NCBI GenBank assembly: GCA_021413595.1
Contig: JAIOQD010000474.1
Location: 1 to 6,417, forward strand
Reading direction: 5' to 3'
Source: Bacteroidota bacterium
GTDB taxonomy: Bacteria > Bacteroidota > Bacteroidia > 2-12-FULL-35-15
DNA length: 6,417 bases
Shown: one piece after another, positions 1-6,390 of the stretch
Layout of the letters: each line of letters starts with the position of its first letter
Numbering within the stretch: the stretch's first letter is position 1
Made by a program: the position numbers and the translations under genes
The notes under the pieces: model-generated
Database searches by the model: none
Told to the model about the DNA's origin: nothing
The model's input: the letters and a program-made list of their open reading frames with translations, nothing else

Positions 1-738
1 TCACTGATAGCAGTATTTGATAAAAGTGAAGATACTATGCCCAAACAAGCTCCTGTGAAAGCAACAAATGGTTATCTGTATAAAAGGGATGAGTCAATTC
101 CAATAAACACAGTTGCTTTGGAAAACAATAATAAATTTTACGTGGATTGGGAAGGCGGACAAAAAACAGGTTTCTTTTTAGACCAACGCGAAAACCGTGA
201 ACTACTTGGGAGTTATTCAAAAGATAAAGTAGTTTTGAATACATTCTGTTATACCGGTGGATTCTCTGTGTATGCCGCCAATTCAGGTGCTAAAGAAGTT
301 CACTCCACAGATATTTCAAAAAAAGCGATTGAACTTACCGATAGAAATATTGAATTAAATAATATCCAAAATCATCAATCATTTGCTGTTGACACTTTTG
401 AGTTTTTAAAACACAAAGAAAACACGTACGACATTATAGTACTTGATCCTCCTGCATTTGCAAAACATCAAAATGTAAAACACAATGCCATCATGGGTTA
501 CAAACGTTTAAACTATGAAGCCATCAAACAAATTAAGCCGGGCGGATTATTATTTACTTTTTCCTGCTCGCAGGTAGTTGATAAAAATACATTCAATAGT
601 ACCGTAATGGCAGCAGCAATTGAGGCAGGAAGGAATGTACGCATATTACATCATCTTTCTCAACCACCTGATCATTGTGTAAATATTTTTCATCCGGAAG
701 GTGAATATTTAAAAGGCTTGGTAGTGCATGTTGAATAA
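1..738 (+). CDS. rlmI: RlmI-like class I SAM-dependent 23S rRNA m5C methyltransferase, 5'-truncated by window edge
   Basis: The frame is open from base 1, so the true start lies upstream; the ATG at 37 is internal. About 245 codons are visible, against roughly 390-400 for the family, so the N-terminal PUA RNA-binding domain is missing. Numbering from the ATG at 37, I see the family signature GQKTGFFLDQR (41-51), SAM-binding motif I NTFCYTGGFSVYA (68-80), the acidic ribose-binding segment STDISKKAIE (90-99), motif IV VLDPPAFAK (135-143), and TFSCS (174-178) with the presumed catalytic Cys177. The ending PEGEYLKG (220-227) is also typical. E. coli RlmI makes m5C1962 in 23S rRNA; that this protein modifies the same site is inferred from family membership. 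E. coli has DHPV, from memory, where this protein reads DHCV (212-215). A GC-rich inverted repeat begins directly after the stop codon. A related methyltransferase subfamily is the only realistic alternative. Confidence 0.9.
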   Translation, partial: SLIAVFDKSEDTMPKQAPVKATNGYLYKRDESIPINTVALENNNKFYVDWEGGQKTGFFLDQRENRELLGSYSKDKVVLNTFCYTGGFSVYAANSGAKEVHSTDISKKAIELTDRNIELNNIQNHQSFAVDTFEFLKHKENTYDIIVLDPPAFAKHQNVKHNAIMGYKRLNYEAIKQIKPGGLLFTFSCSQVVDKNTFNSTVMAAAIEAGRNVRILHHLSQPPDHCVNIFHPEGEYLKGLVVHVE

Positions 739-822
739 GGCCCTACCCGACCTCCCCGAAGGGGAGGAGGTTAACCAATATGTCTAGAGGGCCTCCCCTT
801 TCGGGAATGTTAGGAAAGGCTC
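739..822. repeat. GC-rich REP-like inverted repeat pair in the rlmI-TMTC-like gap
   Basis: Two related arms face each other: 739-767 on the plus strand and 791-822 on the minus strand. Aligned, both read roughly CCTnnCCnnACnTnCCCGAA followed by GGGGAGG, with about 15 of 22 positions identical before the shared GGGGAGG. The left arm contains a perfect 7-bp hairpin, CCTCCCC (751-757) / GGGGAGG (761-767), with a GAA loop. The spacer carries the palindrome GGTTAACC (769-776). The whole element could fold as one long imperfect cruciform. It is far more GC-rich than the flanking genes and starts immediately after the rlmI stop. No T-run follows, so it is not a classic intrinsic terminator, though it could still stop or stabilise transcript ends. 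Similar GC-rich intergenic repeats occur in Bacteroidota as far as I recall; family assignment is not possible from one copy. Confidence 0.7.
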
Positions 823-837
823 AGAAACAATTATAAT

Positions 838-2532
838 ATGTCTAAACAAAACAAAAAACATACCCCTCATATAAAGCAAAAAAATGAGGCTCAAAAAGTG
901 ATGTCGCCCATTAAATATGGATGGGCTCTTGTTATTGCTGTTATTGCTTTTTTATTATACTCCAATACCATTGGACATGACTATGCTTTGGATGATTCAG
1001 GAGCAATAACGGGCAATCGTTATGTTCAGGAGGGCTTTCAGGGTATTTTTAAATTATTAAAAGTTGAGTTCTGGCATTTTGCAAATGTACATTTAGGTTA
1101 TTATCGTCCCTTAGCACTCATCACTTTTGCGATAGAGCATCAGTTTTTTCACGGAAATCCACACATCAGCCATTTTGTAAATTGTTTGATCTTTGCTTTT
1201 TCCGGATTCATGCTTTTTATAGTTTTGAATAAAATATTTAATGCCTACAACCCACTATTTCCCTTCTTCATCGCTTTGCTATTTGTAGCACATCCTATTC
1301 ACACCGAAATAGTGGCTAACATCAAAGGCCGGGATGAATTGTTGAGTTTTTTCAATGTGATGCTTATGCTTTGGTTTGCATTGAAATTTACAGATACAAA
1401 AAAAGTATTTTACCTGATACTAAGTTTATTATTCTGTTATTTTGGAATGTTATCGAAGGAAACCGCACTTACCGGGGTTATGCTTCTGCCTGTTTTTTTA
1501 TTTTATTATAAGGATTATAAGATCCTAGAATGTTTGAAAAAAAGTATTCCGTTTGCGCTTGTAGTGATCCTATTTTTTATTCAAAAAAAATATTTATTAG
1601 GAACATTGAGTGGTATTATTCCATCTGATATTATCAATTATCCATATACTCAAAGTAATATAAAGTTACCTACTACCTTTATGTTATTTGCTTTTTGCCT
1701 TCGACTTTTGATTGTACCTCATCCATTGCGATACGACTACTCATTCAACCAGATACCGGCTGTACACATGAGTAATATATGGGCATTATTTGGTATTGCT
1801 TTATTTATTGCAGGTGCCGTTTTCGCTTTTAAACAAACATTAAAAAAAACTACCTGGGGTTTTGCTTTTAGTTTATTTTACATTACTCTCATACCAGCTT
1901 TGGCTTTTACCATTTTACGTGGAGGTATTTTTGCAGAACGTTTTTTATTTTTTCCTTCCCTCGGATTCTGTATTGCTTTAGTATATGGAGTAGGACTGCT
2001 ACTGAAAACGGAAGTCTTGGGCTCAGATTCAACCATTGCTTGGTTGAGATCCAATGCTAAATTTGTTCTTATTCTAACTGTCCCATTTATTTTATATTCT
2101 ATTAAAACGGTGAGCCGAAATACGGCATGGAAAGACAATTTTACCTTGTTTAGCAAAGATGTGAAAACAGGTAAGAATAGCGCACAAAATCAAAATCATT
2201 TTGGAAACCAATATATTTACCTTGCTTCTATTGAAAAGGATTCCTTAAAAAAACAACAATATGTAACTACTGCAATTGATGCATTACGACAATCATTGGC
2301 TACCCATCCTAAATTTGGGGAGAGTTATTACCTGATAGGACTTGCTTATCAGATTATTATTCCGAATAGCGATTCGGCAATTTATTATTACAATAAAGCC
2401 ATAGAAACTGCACCTGGCCATGCCGACAGCTATTACCATTTAGGAATAGTTTACCAAAATCTTGGTAAAAATAATGTGGCTTCGTATTTCTATAACGAAG
2501 CTATTAAATACAATCCTCTACTTGGAACCTAA
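838..2532 (+). CDS. TMTC-like polytopic membrane protein (GT-C fold, putative O-glycosyltransferase) with TPRs; C-terminus lost to a frameshift
   Basis: This 564-residue product is an integral membrane protein with about 11-12 hydrophobic segments between residues 27 and 422, followed by TPRs. Its motifs match the TMTC family of O-mannosyltransferases: HDYALDD (47-53, the acidic pair in the first loop typical of GT-C enzymes), YYRPL (88-92), HPIHTE (152-157) with GRDELLS (164-170), SKET (206-209), PHPLRYDYSFNQIP (294-307), ERFLFFPSLGFC (367-378) and RNTAWKDNFTLF (427-438). The TPRs span about 470-560; the last, ending KYNP at 557-560, is followed by four residues and a TAA. TPR homology continues in another frame to 2929, so this is the larger part of a frameshifted gene. 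The start is ATG 838; ATG 901 (Met22) is possible. No clear ribosome binding site or TAnnTTTG box precedes it. Substrate and donor are unknown, and the glycosyltransferase role is inferred from the fold and motifs. Confidence 0.8.
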   Translation: MSKQNKKHTPHIKQKNEAQKVMSPIKYGWALVIAVIAFLLYSNTIGHDYALDDSGAITGNRYVQEGFQGIFKLLKVEFWHFANVHLGYYRPLALITFAIEHQFFHGNPHISHFVNCLIFAFSGFMLFIVLNKIFNAYNPLFPFFIALLFVAHPIHTEIVANIKGRDELLSFFNVMLMLWFALKFTDTKKVFYLILSLLFCYFGMLSKETALTGVMLLPVFLFYYKDYKILECLKKSIPFALVVILFFIQKKYLLGTLSGIIPSDIINYPYTQSNIKLPTTFMLFAFCLRLLIVPHPLRYDYSFNQIPAVHMSNIWALFGIALFIAGAVFAFKQTLKKTTWGFAFSLFYITLIPALAFTILRGGIFAERFLFFPSLGFCIALVYGVGLLLKTEVLGSDSTIAWLRSNAKFVLILTVPFILYSIKTVSRNTAWKDNFTLFSKDVKTGKNSAQNQNHFGNQYIYLASIEKDSLKKQQYVTTAIDALRQSLATHPKFGESYYLIGLAYQIIIPNSDSAIYYYNKAIETAPGHADSYYHLGIVYQNLGKNNVASYFYNEAIKYNPLLGT

Positions 2533-2929
2533 AAAAGCTGCTGCTGATCTTAAAGCTGTGGGTATAGATGTATTTATAAACCCATTAACCTCCATGGTTG
2601 ATACTACCACTTCCAATAAAGATACAAGGTATTATTTCGAACTGGGAAATTATCATGCTTCACAAGGTGATTATAGCCAGGCAGCTAAACATTTTATAAA
2701 ATCCATAGAATTGGATCCTAATAACGAACAACCCTACATCAATTTGGCGAATTGTTACGGTATGCTCAAACAATATGATAAAGCGCTCGCTATATCCAAT
2801 CAATTGCTTGTCAAAAACCCTAAAAATACCTTCGCTTTAAAAAATATAGCAGTAGTCTATAATATATTGGGGGATGCGAAAAAATCGGAGGAATATTTAC
2901 AAAGGATTAGAGAAATAGAAGGGAAATGA
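2462..2929 (+). pseudogene. C-terminal TPR portion of the frameshifted TMTC-like gene
   Basis: This frame continues the TPR domain of the preceding gene. The open stretch begins at a TTG at 2462, but its first 18-19 residues overlap the upstream gene out of frame and look like shadow sequence; homologous protein starts at about 2516-2519 (L-Y-L-E-P-K-K). Numbered from 2462, three TPRs follow: about 54-87 (ending SIELDPNN), 88-121 (ending LVKNPKN) and 122-152. The stop is TGA at 2927-2929. If translated separately, ATG 2474 or ATG 2594 (Met45) could serve as start, but neither has a visible ribosome binding site, and a soluble three-TPR protein without signal peptide would be odd here. I read it as the detached C-terminus of one ancestral protein of about 697 residues covering 838-2929. 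A sequencing or assembly error remains possible. Confidence 0.75.
2515..2529 (+). other. Probable frameshift site in the TPR region (loss of one CT unit fits)
   Basis: Frame 1 reads N-P-L-L-G-T-stop, ending at the TAA at 2530-2532. The next frame reads L-Y-L-E-P-K-K from 2516 and stays open to 2929 with clear TPRs. The shift must lie between the NP of the last good TPR (2512-2517) and the stop. Adding one CT to the CCTCTAC at 2515-2521 gives N-P-L-Y-L-E-P-K-K, which restores the usual TPR spacing of NP-x-Y-x-E. Removing one base gives NPYLEP, which fits less well. The A-run at 2531-2536 lies after the stop, so an error there cannot explain the break. Confidence 0.7.
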
Positions 2930-2957
2930 TCAATTTGTCAATTTGACAATTTGACAA
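2930..2957. repeat. 8-bp tandem repeat in the convergent gap
   Basis: Three consecutive 8-mers, TCAATTTG (2930-2937), TCAATTTG (2938-2945) and ACAATTTG (2946-2953), begin at the base after the TGA at 2927-2929, followed by a partial ACAA. They contain overlapping short inverted repeats such as GTCAA-T-TTGAC (2937-2947). The remainder of this gap (2958-3053), between the converging TPR gene and recO, shows only a weak CACA/TGTG hairpin (2994-2997 / 3004-3007) and no convincing terminator for either gene. Confidence 0.6.
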
Positions 2958-3053
2958 CGTAACAATGTTCAATACCCCCATTTTCATTTATTCCACACTC
3001 TCTTGTGAAAGCGAATTAAAGGGAAAAGACTCGGGATTATAGGAAAACGCTTC

Positions 3054-3782
3054 TTATGCAATAACCTGCTCCAATACTTCAAGCGATTTTATTTCCCCAA
3101 ATGATGTGATGTGCAATTGATAAAATTTGATCAGAGATTGTAATAATTGTCTGCGTTGATATTTATCAATCTCTAATTGATGAATAGTGCCATACTCACC
3201 ATTTATTAATTGGTTAAGCAATTTGCTTTGTACCGGGTTCAAGTAATTTGGATGATTAGGCAAAAAACCCACAAAACGCCCTTCCAACAGATCAAAAAGC
3301 GGAGTGCTGGCGGTACACTGACCTTCAGGGAAAAAGCCCAAATAACGGCTTAATTGAACCATAAAAAAAACATGAAAATTAGAACAGTTGTGATGATTCA
3401 GATCAAGCAACTGCAATGAATTTTTCAGGAACTCAAATAAATTTTCATCGGAATGCTGCTCCTTTATAGCTTTGTATAAAACCTCATTTAAAAAAAGCGC
3501 AATTGAACTTTTGATGATATTATAGGGAATATCATTGTATGGATAATGAATATTTATTTCAGAAATACGCTGTAGTTTGGCCTTATCAGTGTTTGATACT
3601 ACCATATCAACCAATGTTAATGGCTGAAAAACAGGGGCTTTGAACTTAGATTTTTTACCTCTTACACCATTAACAATATATGATTGAACACCAAAATCGG
3701 GGGTAATGATCTTTACTATTAAGCTTGTTTCGGAAAATTTAGTAGTATGAAGTATTATACCGTTTGTTTTTTCAAGTTTCAA
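3054..3782 (-). CDS. recO: DNA repair protein RecO, TTG start
   Basis: RecO works with RecR to load RecA onto SSB-coated single-stranded DNA in RecF-pathway repair. The 242 residues match the usual length. The N-terminal OB-fold region (about 1-80) carries KTNGIILHTTKFSETSLIVKI (5-25) and the G-x-Q-S-Y-I-V-N-G-V-R strand (31-41), the typical RecO opening. The helical C-terminal part has LSRYLGFFPEG (144-154). Only Cys133 and Cys156 are present, so the four-cysteine zinc site of some RecO proteins is absent. The start is unusual: the codon at 3782 is TTG, the nearest in-frame stop upstream is TAA at 3797-3795, no ATG or GTG lies between, and the next Met is residue 60, inside the OB fold. That TTG lies in the tandem 7-bp repeat described at 3771-3880. 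recO follows porZ on the same strand after 107 bp with no TAnnTTTG box in the gap, which suggests cotranscription. Confidence 0.9.
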   Translation of the reverse strand: MKLEKTNGIILHTTKFSETSLIVKIITPDFGVQSYIVNGVRGKKSKFKAPVFQPLTLVDMVVSNTDKAKLQRISEINIHYPYNDIPYNIIKSSIALFLNEVLYKAIKEQHSDENLFEFLKNSLQLLDLNHHNCSNFHVFFMVQLSRYLGFFPEGQCTASTPLFDLLEGRFVGFLPNHPNYLNPVQSKLLNQLINGEYGTIHQLEIDKYQRRQLLQSLIKFYQLHITSFGEIKSLEVLEQVIA

Positions 3783-3880
3783 GTTTCCAGTTTTTTAGTT
3801 TTAAGTTGATTACTAAATTTCAAGTTTCAAGTTAATATTTTATAAGCAGGACTTGAAACTTTTTAACTAGAAACTTTAAA
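3771..3880. repeat. Cluster of direct and inverted 7-bp (CAAGTTT) repeats with an 11-bp stem, overlapping the recO start
   Basis: CAAGTTT occurs in tandem at 3773-3779 and 3780-3786, and TTTCAAG-type units recur at 3818-3833. Inverted copies follow as ACTTGAAACT (3851-3860) and, diverged, CTAGAAACTTT (3868-3878). AAGTTTCAAGT (3822-3832) pairs perfectly with ACTTGAAACTT (3851-3861) around an 18-nt loop, so transcripts leaving porZ towards recO can form this stem. On the minus strand it is followed by GAAATTT rather than a T-run, so strong intrinsic termination is unlikely; attenuation or mRNA end protection is possible. The first two units overlap the first codons of recO, including its TTG start. 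Confidence 0.6.
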
Positions 3881-3889
3881 TTAATTTTT

Positions 3890-6217
3890 TTAGTTCACAA
3901 ATAAAATTTTTGTCACTATTTTTTTTGTCCCATCTTCGTTTGTACAAAACACCATGTAAACACCTGTATTAACACGTTCTCCATTAAAATTTTTACCATA
4001 CCATATCGCCTGTCCACCTTCTGAAATTGTTTCGTACACTATGGTTCCACTTATGTCGGTAATTTTCAAGGTAGAATTTGCCACTAGGCCTTTTATCGCA
4101 ATAGGCCCTTCATACCCATGCTTTACAGGGTTGGGAAATGAATACACATCGGTATAAAATTCAAACCCTTCGGTTGCAGTACCTCTGAATGAGACCAACC
4201 CTTTTGTGGTTCCAAAAAACACCTCACCTGTTTTGTGATTAATTGCAATACTTTTTACATCATTACTAAATAAGGGGCTGTTGCTTTCATCAAAATGATA
4301 GATTTGTTTTGTACCATCGGCCGACATCAAAAACACACCTGAATTAACGGTAGCAATCCATTTACGATTAGCATCATCTATGGCAATGGATTGAATAAGT
4401 TCTGTTTCAAGTAATATTTGAACATGACCATCCTGTTCAATTAATATTTGCTGTGCATCAAAATTTTCTCCTGAAAATACTGCTGAAGGGGAATAAAAAA
4501 CTGCAATTCCTTTATCTGTACCTACCCAAATCTCTCCATCCAAATCTTCCGCCAGGCAAAAAACATTTGTACTCGGTAAAGATCCGTTTCCAAGAGCAGT
4601 AGATAATTTTTTTGTATTCGAAGCGTTTGGAACAGTTGCGGCTCCATTGTAAACCATTAGTCCTCCACCACGCGTTATCACTACCCATTTTTGATCCGTT
4701 TTATCCACCAATATTTGACCCAAATCGGGATTATTACCTAATATTGGAGAAAAATTCAATGCTAACCAACTTTCATCGTTTTTTTTAACAGAAATTGAGG
4801 AGGGAATACCTGAATTAGAAACCCATAAATTATTTACCGCATCCATTGCTATTCCTGATGTCCATATAGGTGTATACCCGGGTATATTTTGAAGTGTTTG
4901 CAAAGAACTGTTATATTGGTTATATTTTTTAACGGGTACGCCTTCATAAAATTCAATTACCCCAACCGACCCGGTTGTTGCATATACCCTCTTTGAATTA
5001 TTAGGGTCAACCAATACATTTTTAATATCAAATACGGTATCTAAATTCACAACTGAAGGATGATTCCCTTTTGTATTGGTCCAACTTGTTCCATTATAAA
5101 AATAGATCCCATCTGAATAATACCCATCTCCTCCCCCACCTGGTGCTACTGCTAAATTATCATCCTTCACACTCATGGCCACAACATTCGCACTGGTTGG
5201 ACCATCAGGATACCTGTAATCAAAAGCATTTCCAGCTTTAAGGGAAACTAATCCATATTGGCTGTCTGCGATCCATAAAATGCCGCTGTTATCTAAAACA
5301 GCCTGTTTCGCATTAACATAATCACCGGAATTCGGAAAAAAATAAGTGGTATAACTGGCGGTAAGAGATAAATTTATATCGTATTTTGAAATTGTATTAT
5401 TGAAAACAACTACCAACTGATCATTATAAGATTTTATAGTATTTACAATATACCCATTACCTCCAAAATAATTCCAGTTGAGGTTATCATAAACAAACAT
5501 CGTATCCTTTTGGTTTAGTCCATTTGTTAAAACCGCTGAGTAATTGGTATATATTTTACCGTTAAATTCTGTGATGGTATTATAAACACCGGCAGGCAAC
5601 CCACTCATTAACGACCAAGAGGAGTAGTTTGCTAAATTAGGATTATTTTGCAAGGCCCTGTATATCCCCTGATCAGTGGCAACATAAAAATAAGTTCCAT
5701 CCGAAGTAATATCCCTCACATTTATTGCACTTCCATTAGGTCCGATATAATAGGTATCACTTACTTCCACTTTATTCATATCAATAACTACAATACCAAA
5801 ACCACAGGATAAATAAGCATACTGATTGATAAAATAAATATTGTTAATGGATTTATTCCCAAGGATGGCTTTACGCTTTATATCCGCAAGATTAATAATG
5901 CTGCCATTATCAATAATATCAATGTTTGAATTTTTGTAAGCAATAAGCAATTTATTGCTGAATTTATTAAAATTAAGAACAGTTGCTTCCACATCAGCCA
6001 AACCATTCACTTTCGATAGGCGCTCTACTGAATTATCATCTTTGTTATACTTAAATAGCCCACTTACAGTAGCGCAATAAACCATGCTGCCACCTTCAGC
6101 CACAGAAACTGAGTTTTTGTATGATAAATAATCTTTCCATTGTCCAATACCAGCGTTTTGAGCAACCAAAAATTCAGCAAATAATAAGATTATAAAAAAT
6201 AAAAAACTTTTCTTCAT
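3890..6217 (-). CDS. porZ: PorZ, type IX secretion system attachment-complex protein (beta-propeller, T9SS C-terminal domain)
   Basis: PorZ belongs to the PorU-PorV-PorQ-PorZ cell-surface complex that removes T9SS signals and attaches cargo to anionic LPS; in Porphyromonas gingivalis it binds that LPS and passes it to the sortase PorU. The 775 residues match the P. gingivalis length of about 776. A signal peptide (1-19, cleavage likely A19|Q20) precedes the family opening IGQWKDYLSY (24-33), and LLIAYKNSNIDII (90-102) and AYLSCGFGIVVIDM (134-147) are also typical. Propeller-like blades follow to about residue 680, with signatures such as GILWIADSQYGL (312-323), NLWVSNSG (463-470), EIWVGTDKGIAV (562-573) and EVFFGTTKGLVSF (665-677). 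A T9SS C-terminal sandwich spans about 690-775, with FPNPV (694-698), LKITDISGTIVYE (717-729), NGERVNTGVYMV (745-756) and a terminal lysine-rich strand. The start is ATG 6217, with a TATGTTTG promoter box upstream. Other two-propeller regulators lack this N-terminus and sorting domain. Confidence 0.9.
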   Translation of the reverse strand: MKKSFLFFIILLFAEFLVAQNAGIGQWKDYLSYKNSVSVAEGGSMVYCATVSGLFKYNKDDNSVERLSKVNGLADVEATVLNFNKFSNKLLIAYKNSNIDIIDNGSIINLADIKRKAILGNKSINNIYFINQYAYLSCGFGIVVIDMNKVEVSDTYYIGPNGSAINVRDITSDGTYFYVATDQGIYRALQNNPNLANYSSWSLMSGLPAGVYNTITEFNGKIYTNYSAVLTNGLNQKDTMFVYDNLNWNYFGGNGYIVNTIKSYNDQLVVVFNNTISKYDINLSLTASYTTYFFPNSGDYVNAKQAVLDNSGILWIADSQYGLVSLKAGNAFDYRYPDGPTSANVVAMSVKDDNLAVAPGGGGDGYYSDGIYFYNGTSWTNTKGNHPSVVNLDTVFDIKNVLVDPNNSKRVYATTGSVGVIEFYEGVPVKKYNQYNSSLQTLQNIPGYTPIWTSGIAMDAVNNLWVSNSGIPSSISVKKNDESWLALNFSPILGNNPDLGQILVDKTDQKWVVITRGGGLMVYNGAATVPNASNTKKLSTALGNGSLPSTNVFCLAEDLDGEIWVGTDKGIAVFYSPSAVFSGENFDAQQILIEQDGHVQILLETELIQSIAIDDANRKWIATVNSGVFLMSADGTKQIYHFDESNSPLFSNDVKSIAINHKTGEVFFGTTKGLVSFRGTATEGFEFYTDVYSFPNPVKHGYEGPIAIKGLVANSTLKITDISGTIVYETISEGGQAIWYGKNFNGERVNTGVYMVFCTNEDGTKKIVTKILFVN

Positions 6218-6245
6218 GCTTAAAATAATGTTGATTTGCGTAATT

Positions 6246-6253
6246 CAAACATA
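6246..6253 (-). promoter_or_regulatory. Putative porZ promoter, Bacteroidota -7 box
   Basis: Read on the minus strand this is TATGTTTG, an exact match to the Bacteroidota -7 consensus TAnnTTTG. It lies 28 bp before the porZ ATG, giving an expected leader of about 20-25 nt. No TTG is present at the expected -33 distance, so the assignment rests on the -7 box and its position. Confidence 0.5.
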
Positions 6254-6284
6254 AAAGTACTGATTTTATTGTATTGGATCAGTA

Positions 6285-6336
6285 ATTTGATAATGTTCGA
6301 TCTTGAGATCATAAATACAATCTTTCAGTATCAAAT
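6285..6336. repeat. Nested inverted repeats in the porZ-tRNA gap
   Basis: ATTTGATA (6285-6292) is the exact reverse complement of TATCAAAT (6329-6336). Between them lies a second palindrome, GATCT-TG-AGATC (6299-6310). The block sits between the divergent porZ and tRNA promoters. It could be an operator or a chance structure in AT-rich DNA; nothing else supports a function. Confidence 0.3.
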
Positions 6337-6362
6337 CAACACATTTTCAAATTAACACATTT
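6331..6362. repeat. 16-bp tandem duplication upstream of the tRNA promoter
   Basis: TCAAATCAACACATTT (6331-6346) is followed at once by TCAAATTAACACATTT (6347-6362), with 15 of 16 bases identical. It ends 9 bp before the tRNA -7 box, in the area where the -33 element would fall. It resembles AT-rich intergenic tandem repeats I recall from Bacteroidota genomes, but family membership cannot be tested here. Confidence 0.7.
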
Positions 6363-6371
6363 ATTTTACCT

Positions 6372-6379
6372 TATCTTTG
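6372..6379 (+). promoter_or_regulatory. tRNA promoter, Bacteroidota -7 box
   Basis: TATCTTTG matches TAnnTTTG exactly and ends 11 bp before the tRNA 5' end, so transcription would start a few bases before the mature tRNA. No clear TTG is seen at the -33 position, where the 16-bp duplication lies. Confidence 0.6.
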
Positions 6380-6390
6380 CAAAAATAAAT

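Noticed and set aside
35..244. 69-codon minus-strand open frame
   Set aside because: It lies inside the well-supported rlmI coding region, has no recognisable domain, and is explained as an antisense shadow.
751..767. Rho-independent terminator for rlmI
   Set aside because: The hairpin is strong but no T-run follows it, and the sequence has a second inverted copy, which fits a REP-like element better.
1878..2156. 92-codon minus-strand open frame
   Set aside because: It is antisense to the conserved ERFLFFPS and RNTAWKDNF region of the TMTC-like gene and its translation resembles no protein family I know.
2515..2536. Programmed ribosomal frameshift or phase-variable repeat
   Set aside because: There is no slippery heptamer or strong downstream structure before the stop, and the CT run is only two units long, too short for typical phase variation. 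A simple indel or sequencing error fits better.
2930..2957. CRISPR array
   Set aside because: The 8-mers are directly adjacent with no spacers and far too short; no cas genes are present.
2994..3007. Terminator hairpin in the convergent gap
   Set aside because: The CACA/TGTG stem is only 4 bp with a mismatch next to it and no T-run.
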